From: Mycobacterium sp. SMC-2 | Lineage (GTDB): Bacteria; Actinomycetota; Actinomycetes; Mycobacteriales; Mycobacteriaceae | Length of the DNA stretch: 64,000 nucleotides | Direction of reading: 5' to 3' | NCBI RefSeq assembly: GCF_025263485.1 | Contig: NZ_CP079863.1 | Location: 3,100,001 to 3,164,000, forward strand | In this document: in pieces, positions 22,403 to 32,546 of the stretch | How positions within the stretch are numbered: the stretch's first letter is position 1 | How the letters are laid out: each line of letters starts with the position of its first letter | Position numbers and translations under genes: made by a program | Notes under the pieces: generated by a model | Told to the model about the DNA's origin: nothing | What the model saw: the letters and a program-made list of their open reading frames with translations, nothing else | Databases searched by the model: none

Positions 22403-23293
22403 CTTCGCGGCCAGCGCGGCCATCACCAGCACCCGGGCCTGAGGCGGTCGCAGTTTGGGCACCATCACCGCGCCGGCGGCCACCATCTCGTGCCCGGGCC
22501 CGTAGCTGGCGCCGACCCGGCCGCCCGGGACGCGGGTGGACACCGCGACGGCGATTCCGGCCCGGCAATGCCGGGCCACCGCGTCGACCACCGCGTCGCC
22601 GGCGTTGCCCGAACCCAGCGCCTCGAGCACCACGCCCCGCGCCCCGGCGGCCACGCAGGCGTCCATCGCCACCCCGTCGCTGCCCAGGTACGCGGCGACG
22701 ATGTCGACCCGCGGCGCGTCCGCGGCGCTCAGCTCGCCGAGCTGGGGTCGCGTCTTGGTGCCGGCCAGCGTGACACCGCCGCGCACGGTGCCGATCAGCT
22801 CTCCGGCGAAGCCGCTCAGGTCGTTGGTCGCCACCTTGCTCAAGCCCAACGGCTGCAGCACCCGGCCGGCCATGCACACCAGGACGCCCAGCCCCCGGGC
22901 GCCGGGGCTGCCCGCCACTTCGAGGGCCGCGCGCAGGTTGACCGGACCGTCGGCGTCGGGGGCGTCGGCGCTGCGCATGGCCCCGGTGAGCACCACCGGG
23001 ACGTCCCCCGCATGGGTGAGCTCGAGCCACAACGCGCTCTCCTCCATGGTGTCGGTGCCGTGGGTGACCACCACGCCGTCGGCGCCGCCGTCGATCGCCG
23101 CCCGCACGGCGCCGCGCATCCGGTCCCAATCGGCAGGCACCAGCTGGGAGCTGTCCAATGCCAGCACGTCGACGACGTCCACGTCGAGACCGGAGGCCAG
23201 GTCGGCCGCGCCGTAAGCGGGCCGGTGCACGCCGTCCGCGCCGGTGGCGGTCGATATCGTGCCTCCGGTGGCGATGACGGTGAGCCGGCCCAT
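22367..23293 (-). CDS. ansA: L-asparaginase
   Basis: A type I asparaginase that hydrolyses asparagine to aspartate and ammonia. Both active-site threonine motifs are present: TGGTIS (Thr12) and THGTDT (Thr80-Asp81), plus [18 protein letters not shown] chose ATG 23293, giving 308 residues starting [14 protein letters not shown] 23326 would add 11 residues, and longer versions would run into lspA on the other strand. M. tuberculosis AnsA is slightly longer (about 326). It is divergent from lspA and overlaps the 3' end of dinX tail to tail. Confidence 0.94.
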   Translation of the reverse strand: MGRLTVIATGGTISTATGADGVHRPAYGAADLASGLDVDVVDVLALDSSQLVPADWDRMRGAVRAAIDGGADGVVVTHGTDTMEESALWLELTHAGDVPVVLTGAMRSADAPDADGPVNLRAALEVAGSPGARGLGVLVCMAGRVLQPLGLSKVATNDLSGFAGELIGTVRGGVTLAGTKTRPQLGELSAADAPRVDIVAAYLGSDGVAMDACVAAGARGVVLEALGSGNAGDAVVDAVARHCRAGIAVAVSTRVPGGRVGASYGPGHEMVAAGAVMVPKLRPPQARVLVMAALAAKLPVADVIARWG

Positions 23294-23363
23294 GGTGAGA
23301 TCATCGCGCACGCCGACGGCGAACATCGGCCGGCCCGCGTCCGCATTGGGGGATGATGTCAGA

Positions 23364-23975
23364 GTGCCCGAGGAACCCACCGGATCGAGTAAGCCCGTGA
23401 CCTCAACCGACAAGGCTGAGGACGCCGCGGCCACCGACCCGCAGCGCCCGCCCAGGCGGCTGCGCCTGCTGCTGTCGGTGGCGGCGATCGTCTTGGCCCT
23501 CGACGTCGTCACCAAGGTGCTCGCCGTCAAACTGCTGCCCCCCGGTCAGCCGGTGCCGATCATCGGCGACACGGTGACCTGGACGCTGGTGCGCAATTCC
23601 GGTGCCGCGTTCTCGATGGCGACCGGTTACACCTGGGTGCTGACGCTGATCGCGACCGGCGTGGTGGTCGGCATCTTCTGGATGGGGCGGCGCCTGGTGT
23701 CGCCCTGGTGGGCGGTCGGGCTGGGGATGATCCTGGGCGGCGCCATGGGCAACCTGGTCGACCGCTTCTTCCGGGCGCCCGGGCCGCTGCGCGGCCATGT
23801 CGTGGACTTCTTGTCGGTCGGCTGGTGGCCGGTGTTCAACGTCGCCGACCCCTCGGTGGTGGGCGGCGCCATCCTGCTCGTGGTGCTGTCGGTCTTCGGC
23901 TACGACTTCGACACCGTAGGTCGGCGTAAGGCCGACGGGGACACCGAAAGCCGACGCAAGGCCGACCAGCGTTGA
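23364..23975 (+). CDS. lspA: Lipoprotein signal peptidase (signal peptidase II)
   Basis: A 203-residue integral membrane aspartyl protease that cleaves the signal peptide of prolipoproteins after lipidation. There are four hydrophobic segments after a polar N-terminal tail of about 35 residues typical of mycobacteria. Catalytic aspartates are Asp133 in GNLVDRFF and Asp162 in FNVADPS. The GTG start at 23364 gives the family N-terminus (VPEEPTGS). The C-terminal tail contains a duplicated RRKAD unit. Its stop overlaps the TTG start of the next gene, so the two are translationally coupled. Confidence 0.96.
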   Translation: MPEEPTGSSKPVTSTDKAEDAAATDPQRPPRRLRLLLSVAAIVLALDVVTKVLAVKLLPPGQPVPIIGDTVTWTLVRNSGAAFSMATGYTWVLTLIATGVVVGIFWMGRRLVSPWWAVGLGMILGGAMGNLVDRFFRAPGPLRGHVVDFLSVGWWPVFNVADPSVVGGAILLVVLSVFGYDFDTVGRRKADGDTESRRKADQR

Positions 23976-24898
23976 CCGAACGTTCCATGCCGGTCCCGGA
24001 GGGGCTGGCGGGCATGCGCGTGGACGCGGGGCTGGCACGCCTGCTGGGACTGTCCCGCAGCGCCGCCGCGGCGCTGGCCGAAGACGGCGGGGTGGAACTC
24101 GACGGCGTGCGGGCGGGCAAGTCCGACCGGCTGACCGGCGGCGCGTGGCTGCACGTCCGACTGCCCGAAGCGCCGGCGCCGGTGGAGAACACGCCCGTGG
24201 ACATCGAGGGCATGACGATCCTGTATTCCGACGACGACATCGTCGCGGTGGACAAACCCGCGGCGGTGGCCGCGCACGCGTCGGTGGGCTGGACGGGACC
24301 GACGGTGCTCGGCGGCCTGGCCGCCGCCGGTTACCGCATCACCACATCCGGCGTGCCCGAGCGGCAGGGCATCGTGCACCGCCTCGACGTCGGCACCTCC
24401 GGGGTGATGGTGGTGGCGCTCTCCGAGCGCGCCTACACGGTGCTCAAGCGGGCGTTCAAACAGCGCCTGGTCGACAAGCGCTATCACGCGCTGGTGCAGG
24501 GGCATCCGGACCCGTCCAGCGGGACGATCGACGCGCCGATCGGGCGGCACCGCGGTGGCGAGTGGAAGTTCGCCGTCACCAAGGATGGCCGGCATAGCCT
24601 CACCCACTACGACACCATCGAAGCCTTTCACGCGGCAAGCCTGCTCGACGTGCACCTGGAAACCGGTCGCACACACCAGATCCGGGTGCACTTTGCCGCG
24701 CTGCATCACCCCTGCTGCGGCGACCTCGTCTACGGGGCCGATCCAAAACTCGCGAAAAGGCTTGGGCTGAAACGACAATGGCTGCACGCCCGCTCGCTGT
24801 CGTTCGCCCATCCGGCGGACGGCAGGCGGATGGAGATCGTCAGCCCCTACCCGGCCGATCTGCAGCACGCGCTGGACGTGCTGCGCGCCGAGGGCTGA
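23972..24898 (+). CDS. RluD-family pseudouridine synthase (Rv1540-like)
   Basis: A 308-residue protein with an N-terminal S4-type RNA-binding region (residues 10-65) and a C-terminal pseudouridine synthase domain. The catalytic aspartate is Asp139 in [20 protein letters not shown] is the second family motif. It would isomerise uridine in large-subunit rRNA; the target site is not deducible. The start is TTG 23972 overlapping the lspA stop by four bases; ATG 23987 is possible. Length equals that recalled for Rv1540. Confidence 0.93.
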   Translation: MTERSMPVPEGLAGMRVDAGLARLLGLSRSAAAALAEDGGVELDGVRAGKSDRLTGGAWLHVRLPEAPAPVENTPVDIEGMTILYSDDDIVAVDKPAAVAAHASVGWTGPTVLGGLAAAGYRITTSGVPERQGIVHRLDVGTSGVMVVALSERAYTVLKRAFKQRLVDKRYHALVQGHPDPSSGTIDAPIGRHRGGEWKFAVTKDGRHSLTHYDTIEAFHAASLLDVHLETGRTHQIRVHFAALHHPCCGDLVYGADPKLAKRLGLKRQWLHARSLSFAHPADGRRMEIVSPYPADLQHALDVLRAEG

Positions 24899-25678
24899 TC
24901 ACCCCGGCTTGCGGGCCTCGACCAGGACCCGCGTCGAGTGCGCGACGAAGGGCCCGTCGGCCTCGATGCGCTCGTGCAGTTCGCGCAGCCGCTCCCGATA
25001 GGCGTCGACCGTGAAGCCCGGCACCGTCCAAATCACCTTGCGCAGGAAGTAGATAACGGCACCGATGTCGAAGAACTCGGCCCGCGTACGCTCCATGCGG
25101 AGGTCGACGACGCGCATCCCGGCGGCCTCGGCCTGGGCGCGCTGGGCGTCGGGGTGCAGTTCGGCCCATTTCTCCGGCTGTGGCCCGATGAAGTATTCGA
25201 CCAGCTCGGCCATCGTCGCCGGCCCGATCTGCTGGGCGAAGTAGGTGCCGCCCGGCCGCAGCACCCGGGCGATCTCGGGCCACCGCGCCGCGATGGGATG
25301 GCGGCTGGTCACCAGGTCGAACGCCGCATCGGCGAACGGCAGCCGCGGCTCGTCCGCGGTGGTCACCACGAGCACCACGCCCCGGGGATGCAGGCGCTGG
25401 GTGGCCAGGGCCGCGTTGGGCGGCCATGATTCCGTCGCGGCCATGGTGGGCGGAAACCGCTCGGCACCCGCGAGCACCTCGCCACCCCCGGTGTCGATGT
25501 CGCACGCGGCCGACACGCTCGCCAGCCGTCGGCTCATCTGGCGCTGGTAACCCCACGAGGGGCGCTCTTCGGTGGCGCGCCCGTCCAGCCAGGAAAAGTC
25601 CCAGCCCTCGACGGGGGCGGCGTCGGCCTCCGCCACGAGGTCGTCGAACGTGCGACCCATGCCGAGCATGCTAGGCAC
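24899..25678 (-). CDS. SAM-dependent methyltransferase (class I, small-molecule type)
   Basis: Up to 259 residues. The SAM motif I is degenerate ([11 protein letters not shown]), followed by an acidic loop, [15 protein letters not shown] (motif of Methyltransf_11) and [15 protein letters not shown]. The substrate is unknown. The start is uncertain: GTG 25678, ATG 25669 or ATG 25660; the last gives the natural-looking MGRTFDDLV. The first codons overlap the end of the glbN remnant. In M. tuberculosis this place is held by lprI, so the gene appears to have replaced it. It meets the pseudouridine synthase gene tail to tail with no gap. Confidence 0.85.
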   Translation of the reverse strand: MPSMLGMGRTFDDLVAEADAAPVEGWDFSWLDGRATEERPSWGYQRQMSRRLASVSAACDIDTGGGEVLAGAERFPPTMAATESWPPNAALATQRLHPRGVVLVVTTADEPRLPFADAAFDLVTSRHPIAARWPEIARVLRPGGTYFAQQIGPATMAELVEYFIGPQPEKWAELHPDAQRAQAEAAGMRVVDLRMERTRAEFFDIGAVIYFLRKVIWTVPGFTVDAYRERLRELHERIEADGPFVAHSTRVLVEARKPG

Positions 25679-25868
25679 CGTGCGCGCCGCGCGACACGCC
25701 GGTCATGGCAATCCCGGCGGACCGATCAGACGGCGGCTTGTCGCCCTCACCGGTCGCGATCTCGGGGGCCAGCGGCGCGACCGCGCCGATGATCTCGGTG
25801 ACCGTTTCGGCGGGGACGCCGGGCGCGGCGAGCGCGTCGGACAGGTGACCGGCCACCACGTTGAAGCC
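25671..25868 (-). pseudogene. glbN: C-terminal remnant of truncated haemoglobin N gene
   Basis: Read on the minus strand, the segment from 25868 encodes [13 protein letters not shown] and then [21 protein letters not shown]. This matches what I recall of the last third of M. tuberculosis GlbN (FSLVAGHLADAL, GVPSETITEILGVIAPLA). An in-frame TAA at 25872-25874 lies just before it. No upstream sequence in any frame restores the haem-binding part (proximal His, Tyr and Gln residues). The 62 residues left cannot bind haem. In the recalled M. tuberculosis order glbN sits exactly here, between Rv1540-lprI and Rv1543, so this is a deletion scar. Confidence 0.8.
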
Positions 25869-25881
25869 CGGTTAGTTCGCC

Positions 25882-25907
25882 GTTACGCACGGATGTCTTT
25901 GCGTAAC
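25882..25907. repeat. Inverted repeat next to the glbN breakpoint
   Basis: GTTACGCA (25882-25889) and TGCGTAAC (25900-25907) are exact complements with a 10-base spacer. It lies 14 bases from the end of recognisable glbN sequence and about 215 bases before the next gene. It could be an operator or a trace of the event that removed the 5' part of glbN. The rest of 25908-26121 shows no gene. Confidence 0.5.
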
Positions 25908-26121
25908 AAGCGGATTGCCCACTCGTGACCGTGGCGTCGCCGCGGCGTGGGACGCGCGGCGCGCTTTCACTTGCCCGAAATCCGCACCGGCCCGGGCGAT
26001 CGATGACCTAGGTTGGTTTTATGACTCACGTCACATCATTCACACAGCCCCACAAGGCGGTCGTGGTCAACGGGCGGGCCAGTTGCGGTCCGGGGGCCGA
26101 CGTCATCAGGAGCGAAAGCCG

Positions 26122-27162
26122 ATGAATCTCGGTGACATAACGAACTTGGTCGAGAAGCCACTCGCGAACTTGGTGGAGAAGCCGATCGCGGCGGTGTCCC
26201 ATCTCGTCAATACCCCCAACTCGGCCGGACGCTACCGGCCGTTCTATCTGAGGAACCTGCTCGACGCCGTGCAGGGCCGCACGCTCGACGAGGCCGTCGG
26301 CGGCAAGACCGTCCTGATCACCGGGGGATCGTCGGGCATCGGGGAGGCCACCGCGAAGCGGATCGCCGAAGCGGGCGGCGCGGTGGCGCTGGTCGCGCGC
26401 ACCCGGGAGAACCTGGAGAAGGTGGCGGACGAGATCGAGGGCGACGGCGGCACCGCCCACGTCTACCCGTGCGACCTGTCCGACATGGACGCGATCGCAG
26501 CGATGGCCGATCGGGTGCTGGGCGACCTCGGGGGCGTCGACATCCTGATCAACAACGCGGGCCGGTCGATCCGCCGTTCGCTGGAGCTGTCCTACGACCG
26601 GATCCACGACTATCAGCGCACCATGCAACTGAACTACCTGGGCGCGGTCCAGCTCATCCTCAAATTCGTCCCGGGGATGCGGGAGCGCGGCTTCGGGCAC
26701 ATCATCAACGTCTCCTCGGTCGGCGTGCAGACCCGCGCGCCGCGCTTCGGCGCCTACATCGCCAGCAAGGCCGCGCTGGACAGCCTGTGTGATTCCCTGC
26801 AGGCCGAGACCGTCGACGACGGCGTGAAGTTCACCACCGTGCACATGGCCCTGGTGCGCACCCCGATGATCAGCCCGACCACCCTCTACGACAAGTTCCC
26901 GGCGCTGACGCCGGATCAGGCGGCCGGGGTGATCGCCGACGCGATCGTGCACCGGCCCCGGCGGGCCAGTTCGCCGTTCGGGCAGTTTGCCGCCGTCGCC
27001 GACGCCGTCAACCCGGCGGTGATGGACCGGGTGCGCAACCGCGCGTTCGCCATGTTCGGGGACTCGGACGCCGCCAGGGGCGACGAATCGGCAAGCGAGT
27101 CACCGCAATTCGATAAACGCAGCGAGACGTTCGTGCGGGCGACCCGCGGGATACATTGGTGA
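26122..27162 (+). CDS. Short-chain dehydrogenase, fatty acyl-CoA reductase-like (Rv1543-like)
   Basis: A 346-residue protein with a polar N-terminal extension of about 55 residues, then a Rossmann-fold SDR domain: TGGSSGIG cofactor motif, NNAGRS, a Ser in NVSSVG and the catalytic pair in YIASK. The extension and length match the Rv1543 family of putative fatty acyl-CoA reductases used in wax or lipid metabolism. ATG 26122 is preferred because AGGAG lies ten bases upstream. The frame upstream is open but has no family similarity. The next SDR gene begins after a 4-bp gap, so the two are co-transcribed. Confidence 0.9.
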   Translation: MNLGDITNLVEKPLANLVEKPIAAVSHLVNTPNSAGRYRPFYLRNLLDAVQGRTLDEAVGGKTVLITGGSSGIGEATAKRIAEAGGAVALVARTRENLEKVADEIEGDGGTAHVYPCDLSDMDAIAAMADRVLGDLGGVDILINNAGRSIRRSLELSYDRIHDYQRTMQLNYLGAVQLILKFVPGMRERGFGHIINVSSVGVQTRAPRFGAYIASKAALDSLCDSLQAETVDDGVKFTTVHMALVRTPMISPTTLYDKFPALTPDQAAGVIADAIVHRPRRASSPFGQFAAVADAVNPAVMDRVRNRAFAMFGDSDAARGDESASESPQFDKRSETFVRATRGIHW

Positions 27163-27166
27163 CATC

Positions 27167-27970
27167 ATGAGCCTTCCGAAGCCCGACATTGACACCACCG
27201 TCGTCATCACCGGCGCGTCGTCCGGCATCGGCGCCAAACTGGCTCGCGGGCTGGCCCGCCGCGGCTTCCCGCTGCTGCTGGTCGCTCGGCGCCGGGAACG
27301 CCTCGACGAACTCGCCAACGAGGTGGGCCGGGAATACTCGGTCGCGGTAGAGGTGCTGCCGCTGGACCTCGGCGATCCCAAGGGCCGCTCGCAGTTGGCG
27401 GACAGGCTGCTCGCCGAGCCGATCGCCGGCCTGTGCAACAGCGCCGGTTTCGGCACCAGCGGGGTCTTCCACGAGTTGCCGCGCGAGCGCGAAAGCGAGG
27501 AGGTCACCCTCAACGCACTGACGCTGATGGAACTCACCCACGCGGCCCTGCCCGGCATGGTGGAACGCGGCGCAGGCGCGGTGCTGAACATCGCGTCGAT
27601 CGCCGGTTTTCAGCCGGTGCCCTACATGGCGGTCTATTCGGCGACCAAGGCGTTCGTGCAGACGTTCTCCGAGGCCGTGCACGAGGAGCTGCACGGGACG
27701 GGGGTGTCGGTCACGTGCCTGTGCCCGGGGCCGGTGCCGACCGAATGGGCCGAGATCGCCAACGCCGAGCGGTTCAGCATTCCCATCGCGCAGGTCTCGC
27801 CGGGCGACGTCGCCGAGGCGGCGATCGGCGGGATGCTGGCCGGCCGGCGCACCGTGGTGCCCGGCGTGGTGCCCAAGGTCGTCAGCGCCGGCGGCAGGTT
27901 CGCGCCGCGCAGCCTGCTGCTGCCCGGGATCCGGATCGGCAACCGCTTCCGCGGGGGACCCAACCGCTGA
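27167..27970 (+). CDS. Short-chain dehydrogenase, ketoacyl reductase-like (Rv1544-like)
   Basis: A 267-residue SDR of the DltE-like group. It has TGASSGIG (cofactor binding), CNSAGFG (NAG-equivalent), NIASIAG with the catalytic Ser, and YSATK for the Tyr-Lys pair. The C-terminal 40 residues are basic (ending GIRIGNRFRGGPNR). It probably reduces a ketoacyl or aldehyde substrate together with the SDR encoded just upstream; both enzymes are adjacent in M. tuberculosis too. Substrate is not known. Confidence 0.9.
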   Translation: MSLPKPDIDTTVVITGASSGIGAKLARGLARRGFPLLLVARRRERLDELANEVGREYSVAVEVLPLDLGDPKGRSQLADRLLAEPIAGLCNSAGFGTSGVFHELPRERESEEVTLNALTLMELTHAALPGMVERGAGAVLNIASIAGFQPVPYMAVYSATKAFVQTFSEAVHEELHGTGVSVTCLCPGPVPTEWAEIANAERFSIPIAQVSPGDVAEAAIGGMLAGRRTVVPGVVPKVVSAGGRFAPRSLLLPGIRIGNRFRGGPNR

Positions 27971-27998
27971 GCTTGCGTGACGGCGCCTGCGGCAACGA

Positions 27999-28049
27999 GT
28001 GTGCGCCCCGGGCGGTGACACGCCGAGCAACGCCGCCCTGAGCGCACAC
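27999..28049 (+). terminator. Hairpin after the SDR pair
   Basis: Arms at 27999-28015 (starting GTGTGCGCC) and 28033-28049 (ending GCGCACAC) pair at 15 of 17 positions with a 17-base loop. It lies 28 bases after the stop, as expected for a transcription terminator, without a T-tract. Confidence 0.55.
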
Positions 28050-28075
28050 CGAAAGCCGTCCGTGCACACCGAAAG
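28044..28075. repeat. Two direct copies of GCACACCGAAAG
   Basis: The 12-base unit occurs at 28044-28055 and 28064-28075, a 20-base period, about 45 bases before the start of the SRPBCC gene and overlapping the right arm of the preceding hairpin. It might bind a regulator; nothing further can be said from the sequence. Confidence 0.55.
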
Positions 28076-28120
28076 TTCGCACCGCGCATCGCGTGCGGCA
28101 CGTCGGGCTAGGCTCCGTTG

Positions 28121-28552
28121 ATGGCCGCTGTTGACCTGACCACCGAGATGCCGATGAGCCCGCAAGAGATGTGGGACCGCGTCTCCGACCTCTCGGACCT
28201 GGGCGACTGGCTGGTGATGCACGAGGGCTGGCGCAGTGACCTGCCCGAGGAGCTCGGCGAGGGCGCCCAGGTCGTGGGCGTGGCCAGGGCCAAGGGCTTC
28301 CGCAACCGGGTGACGTGGACGGTGACCACGTGGGACCCGCCGCATCAGGTGGCGCTCTCGGGATCCGGCAAGGGCGGCGCCAAGTACTCCGTCACACTCA
28401 CCGTGCGGGCCGCCTCAGCGGGATCCACCCTTGGCCTGCGTCTCGAGCTGGGCGGGCGCGCCCTGTTCGGGCCGGTCGGTTCCGCGGCGGCGCGGGCCGT
28501 CAGAGGCGACGTGCAGAGGTCGTTGAAGAACTTCGTCGACTTGTACGGATAA
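28121..28552 (+). CDS. SRPBCC/polyketide cyclase-like lipid-binding protein (Rv1546-like)
   Basis: A 143-residue protein of the START/Bet v1 superfamily. It opens with the usual [20 protein letters not shown] strand-helix, then WLVMHEGWR, and ends with the long C-terminal helix typical of the fold. Members bind hydrophobic ligands. The ligand is unknown. ATG 28121 gives the recalled length of Rv1546; the TTG three bases earlier is possible. TAGGCT at 28109-28114 suggests a leaderless transcript. Confidence 0.82.
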   Translation: MAAVDLTTEMPMSPQEMWDRVSDLSDLGDWLVMHEGWRSDLPEELGEGAQVVGVARAKGFRNRVTWTVTTWDPPHQVALSGSGKGGAKYSVTLTVRAASAGSTLGLRLELGGRALFGPVGSAAARAVRGDVQRSLKNFVDLYG

Positions 28553-28618
28553 CTGCCCACGACACACTTCGCGACACGCCCGGAAGGCGTCGGTCCTCGG
28601 TCATAGACTGGCGTCCCT

Positions 28619-31600
28619 ATGAACCACTCGTCCTTCGTGCACCTGCATAACCACACCGAGTACTCGATGCTGGATGGGGCCGCGAAGATCACGCCGATGC
28701 TGGCCGAAGTGGAGCGGCTGCAGATGCCCGCGGTTGGGATGACCGACCACGGAAACATGTTCGGCGCCAGCGAGTTCTACAGCGCCGCGACCAAGGCCGG
28801 GATCAAACCGATCATCGGGGTCGAGGCGTACATCGCGCCGGGCTCGCGCTTCGACACCCGGCGCATCCTGTGGGGTGACCCCAGCCAGAAGTCCGACGAC
28901 GTCTCCGGCAGCGGCTCCTACACGCACCTGACGATGGTGGCCGAGAACGCCGCCGGCCTGCGCAATCTGTTCAAGCTGTCCTCGCTGGCCTCCTTCGAGG
29001 GCCAGCTGGGCAAGTGGTCGCGCATGGACGACGAGATCATCGCCGAACACGCCGAGGGCATCATCGCCACCACCGGCTGCCCGTCGGGTGAGGTGCAGAC
29101 CCGTCTTCGTCTGGGGCAGGACCGCGAGGCGCTGGAGTCGGCCGCGAAGTGGCGCGAGATCTTCGGCGCCGACAACTACTTCCTCGAGCTGATGGACCAC
29201 GGCCTGTCCATCGAGCAGCGTGTCCGCGAGGGCTTGCTGGAGATCGGGCGCAAGCTGGGCATCCCGCCGTTGGCCACCAACGACTGCCACTACGTCACCC
29301 GCGACGCCGCCCACAACCACGAGGCGCTGTTGTGCGTGCAGACCGGCAAGACGCTGTCGGACCCGAACCGGTTCAAGTTCGACGGCGACGGCTACTACCT
29401 CAAGTCCGCCGCCGAGATGCGCCAGCTCTGGGACGACCAGGTCCCGGGCGCCTGCGACTCGACGCTGTTGATCGCCGAGCGGGTGCAGCCCTACGACGAC
29501 GTGTGGGCCCCGCGCGACCGGATGCCGATCTTCCCGGTGCCCGACGGGCACGACCAGGCGTCCTGGCTGCACCACGAGGTGATGGCGGGACTGCGGCGGC
29601 GTTTCCCGTCCGGCGTTGCTCAGGACTACGTCGACCGGGCCGAGTACGAGATCAAGGTCATCTGCGACAAGGGCTTCCCGTCGTACTTCCTGATCGTCGC
29701 CGACCTGATCAACTACGCGCGGTCGGTCGACATCCGGGTGGGGCCCGGGCGCGGTTCGGCGGCGGGCTCGCTGGTGGCCTACGCGCTGGGCATCACCAAC
29801 ATCGACCCGATTCCGCACGGCCTGCTGTTCGAGCGGTTCCTCAACCCGGAGCGTCCGTCGGCGCCCGACATCGACATCGACTTCGACGACCGCCGCCGCG
29901 GCGAGATGGTGCGCTACGCCGCCGACAAGTGGGGCCACGACCGCGTGGCCCAGGTCATCACCTTCGGCACCATCAAAACCAAAGCGGCGCTGAAGGATTC
30001 GGCGCGGATCCACTACGGCCAGCCCGGCTTCGCCATCGCCGACCGGATCACCAAGGCGTTGCCGCCGCCGATCATGGCCAAGGACATCCCGCTGTCGGGC
30101 ATCACCGATCCGGCGCACGAGCGGTACAAAGAGGCCGCCGAGGTGCGTGGCCTGATCGAGACCGATCCCGACGTCCGCACCATCTACCAGACCGCGCGCG
30201 GCCTCGAGGGTCTGATCCGCAACGCCGGCGTGCACGCCTGCGCGGTGATCATGAGCAGCGAGCCGCTGACCGAGGCCATCCCGCTGTGGAAGCGGCCACA
30301 GGACGGCGCCATCATCACCGGCTGGGACTACCCGTCGTGTGAGGCCATCGGCCTGCTGAAGATGGACTTCCTGGGCCTGCGCAACCTGACGATCATCGGT
30401 GACGCGCTGGACAACATCAAGGCCAACAGGGGCATAGACCTCGACCTGGAATCGGTTCCGCTGGACGACAAGCCCACCTACGAGCTGCTGGGGCGCGGCG
30501 ACACGCTGGGCGTGTTCCAGCTCGACGGTGGGCCGATGCGCGACCTGCTGCGCCGCATGCAACCGACCGAGTTCAACGACATCGTCGCCGTCCTGGCGCT
30601 GTACCGTCCGGGCCCGATGGGCATGAACGCCCACAACGACTACGCCGACCGCAAGAACAACCGGCAGGCGATCAAGCCGATCCACCCGGAGCTCGAGGAG
30701 CCGCTGCGCGAGATCCTCTCGGAGACTTATGGTCTGATCGTCTACCAAGAGCAGATCATGCTCATCGCCCAGAAGGTGGCCTCCTACACGATGGGCAAGG
30801 CCGACGCGCTGCGCAAGGCGATGGGCAAGAAGAAGCTCGAGGTGCTCGAGGCGGAGTACAAGGGCTTCTACGAAGGCATGACCGCCAACGGGTTCTCCGA
30901 GCGGGCGGTGAAAGCGTTGTGGGACACCATCCTTCCCTTCGCCGGGTATGCGTTCAACAAGTCGCACGCCGCCGGCTACGGCCTGGTGTCGTACTGGACC
31001 GCCTACCTGAAGGCCAACTACCCGGCCGAATACATGGCCGGCCTGCTGACCTCGGTGGGTGACGACAAGGACAAGGCCGCGGTGTATCTGGCCGACTGCC
31101 GCAAGCTCGGCATCACCGTGCTGCCGCCGGACGTCAACGAGTCCCTGGTGAACTTCGCTTCGGTCGGACAGGACATCCGCTTCGGGCTAGGCGCGGTGCG
31201 CAACGTCGGCGCCAACGTGGTCGGTTCGCTGATCAAGACCCGCGACGAGAAGGGGAAGTTCACCGACTTTTCGGACTACCTGAACAAGATCGACATCTCG
31301 GCATGCAACAAGAAGGTCACCGAGTCGCTGATCAAGGCGGGCGCGTTCGACTCGCTGAGCCATGCCCGCAAGGGTCTGTTCCTGGTGCACACCGACGCCG
31401 TCGATTCGGTGCTGGGCACCAAAAAGGCCGAGGCGATGGGGCAATTCGACCTGTTCGGCGGCGACGGCGGCGGCACCGCGGACTCGGTGTTCACCATCAA
31501 GGTGCCCGAAGACGAATGGGAGGACAAGCACAAGCTGGCCCTGGAGCGGGAGATGCTCGGCCTGTACGTCTCGGGGCACCCGCTCAACGGAGTGGCGCAC

Positions 31601-32155
31601 CTGCTGGCCGGCCAGGTGGACACCCAGATCCCGGCCATCCTGGACGGCGACGTGCCCAACGACACCCAGGTGCGGGTGGGCGGCATCCTGGCGTCGGTGA
31701 ACCGGCGGGTCAACAAGAACGGAATGCCCTGGGCGTCGGCCCAATTGGAAGACCTCACCGGCGGCATCGAGGTCATGTTCTTCCCGCACGCGTATTCCGC
31801 CTACGGCGCCGACATCGCCGACGACGCGGTGGTGCTGATCAACGCCAAGGTGGCGATCCGCGACGACCGCATCAGCCTGATCGCCAACGAGCTTGTGGTG
31901 CCGGACTTTTCCAACGCCCAGCCGAACCGGCCGATCGCGGTCAGCCTGCCCACCCGGCAGTGCACCATCGACAAGGTCAGCGCGCTCAAGCAGGTGCTGG
32001 CGCGCCACCCCGGCACCGCCCAGGTGCATCTGCGGTTGATCAGCGGGGACCGGATCACCACCCTCGAGCTGGATCCCTCTCTGCGGGTGACGCCATCGCC
32101 GGCGCTGATGGGGGACCTCAAGGAGCTGCTCGGCCCGGGGTGCCTGGGCAGCTAG
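28619..32155 (+). CDS. dnaE1: DNA polymerase III alpha subunit, replicative
   Basis: A 1178-residue C-family polymerase. The N-terminal PHP domain begins at once ([11 protein letters not shown], then MTDHGNM); in mycobacteria this domain is the proofreading exonuclease. Catalytic aspartates lie in PDIDIDF (Asp417, 419, 421). [14 protein letters not shown], the YQEQIM region, a helix-hairpin-helix and an OB-fold domain ([18 protein letters not shown]) follow. QFDLFG near residue 943 fits the beta-clamp binding motif. TAGACT at 28604-28609 suggests a nearly leaderless transcript. Length is close to M. tuberculosis DnaE1 (1184). Confidence 0.98.
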   Translation: MNHSSFVHLHNHTEYSMLDGAAKITPMLAEVERLQMPAVGMTDHGNMFGASEFYSAATKAGIKPIIGVEAYIAPGSRFDTRRILWGDPSQKSDDVSGSGSYTHLTMVAENAAGLRNLFKLSSLASFEGQLGKWSRMDDEIIAEHAEGIIATTGCPSGEVQTRLRLGQDREALESAAKWREIFGADNYFLELMDHGLSIEQRVREGLLEIGRKLGIPPLATNDCHYVTRDAAHNHEALLCVQTGKTLSDPNRFKFDGDGYYLKSAAEMRQLWDDQVPGACDSTLLIAERVQPYDDVWAPRDRMPIFPVPDGHDQASWLHHEVMAGLRRRFPSGVAQDYVDRAEYEIKVICDKGFPSYFLIVADLINYARSVDIRVGPGRGSAAGSLVAYALGITNIDPIPHGLLFERFLNPERPSAPDIDIDFDDRRRGEMVRYAADKWGHDRVAQVITFGTIKTKAALKDSARIHYGQPGFAIADRITKALPPPIMAKDIPLSGITDPAHERYKEAAEVRGLIETDPDVRTIYQTARGLEGLIRNAGVHACAVIMSSEPLTEAIPLWKRPQDGAIITGWDYPSCEAIGLLKMDFLGLRNLTIIGDALDNIKANRGIDLDLESVPLDDKPTYELLGRGDTLGVFQLDGGPMRDLLRRMQPTEFNDIVAVLALYRPGPMGMNAHNDYADRKNNRQAIKPIHPELEEPLREILSETYGLIVYQEQIMLIAQKVASYTMGKADALRKAMGKKKLEVLEAEYKGFYEGMTANGFSERAVKALWDTILPFAGYAFNKSHAAGYGLVSYWTAYLKANYPAEYMAGLLTSVGDDKDKAAVYLADCRKLGITVLPPDVNESLVNFASVGQDIRFGLGAVRNVGANVVGSLIKTRDEKGKFTDFSDYLNKIDISACNKKVTESLIKAGAFDSLSHARKGLFLVHTDAVDSVLGTKKAEAMGQFDLFGGDGGGTADSVFTIKVPEDEWEDKHKLALEREMLGLYVSGHPLNGVAHLLAGQVDTQIPAILDGDVPNDTQVRVGGILASVNRRVNKNGMPWASAQLEDLTGGIEVMFFPHAYSAYGADIADDAVVLINAKVAIRDDRISLIANELVVPDFSNAQPNRPIAVSLPTRQCTIDKVSALKQVLARHPGTAQVHLRLISGDRITTLELDPSLRVTPSPALMGDLKELLGPGCLGS

Positions 32156-32170
32156 CCGCGCCCTCGCGGC
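32155..32170. terminator. Hairpin between convergent dnaE1 and the nitrile hydratase-like cluster
   Basis: GCCGCG (32155-32160) pairs with CGCGGC (32165-32170) over a 4-base loop; flanking CTAG bases extend the symmetry. Only 18 bp separate the two stop codons, and the hairpin fills that space, so it may end transcription from both sides. Confidence 0.5.
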
Positions 32171-32173
32171 GGG

Positions 32174-32536
32174 CTAGGCGTCGCCGGCCTGCAGTCGGGC
32201 GCGGACCGTTTCCATGCGTTGCGCCAGCGCCGCCTCGTCGATGACGTTTCTGGCGACAAGGGAGTGCGCCAGCGCGACGAGCTGGCTCTCCGGATACGGC
32301 AAGGTTGCGTACGTCTTTTCGCCGAGGCGGTCCTCGTCGTGTCGACGCGTCAGGAGCTCTAGCGCGGCTCCCTCCCTGTCGAGGGCCTCACACATCCCGT
32401 CGAGGCTCGACTTCCAGGGCGGCACCGGATTGCTTACACCGTACTTCTCCGCCATCCGTGGCCACACCTGCTGACGTTTTGCAACCTGCTCCAGCGTCGG
32501 CACGCGGACGGCAGTGATGTCGATCTCGGCAGACAT
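32174..32536 (-). CDS. Small subunit or accessory protein of the nitrile hydratase-like cluster
   Basis: A 120-residue protein, last of the three-gene cluster, starting 10 bp after the alpha-like gene. Its C-terminal half (YPESQLVALAHSLVARNVIDEAAL) follows the helical pattern seen in the N-terminal half of nitrile hydratase beta subunits and their accessory proteins. No metal-binding cysteines are present. Thiocyanate hydrolase and toyocamycin nitrile hydratase also have three chains, so it may be a structural subunit. An activator role is the alternative. Confidence 0.65.
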   Translation of the reverse strand: MSAEIDITAVRVPTLEQVAKRQQVWPRMAEKYGVSNPVPPWKSSLDGMCEALDREGAALELLTRRHDEDRLGEKTYATLPYPESQLVALAHSLVARNVIDEAALAQRMETVRARLQAGDA

Positions 32537-32546
32537 CGGTTGGCCC

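Noticed and set aside
23294..23530. N-terminal extension of ansA of up to 79 residues
   Set aside because: The extension runs antisense through the start of lspA and does not resemble asparaginases, which start at the [11 protein letters not shown] segment.
28601..30967. A 788-residue open frame antisense to dnaE1
   Set aside because: Composition is Arg/His/Val-rich without domains, and it lies fully opposite a clearly real gene.
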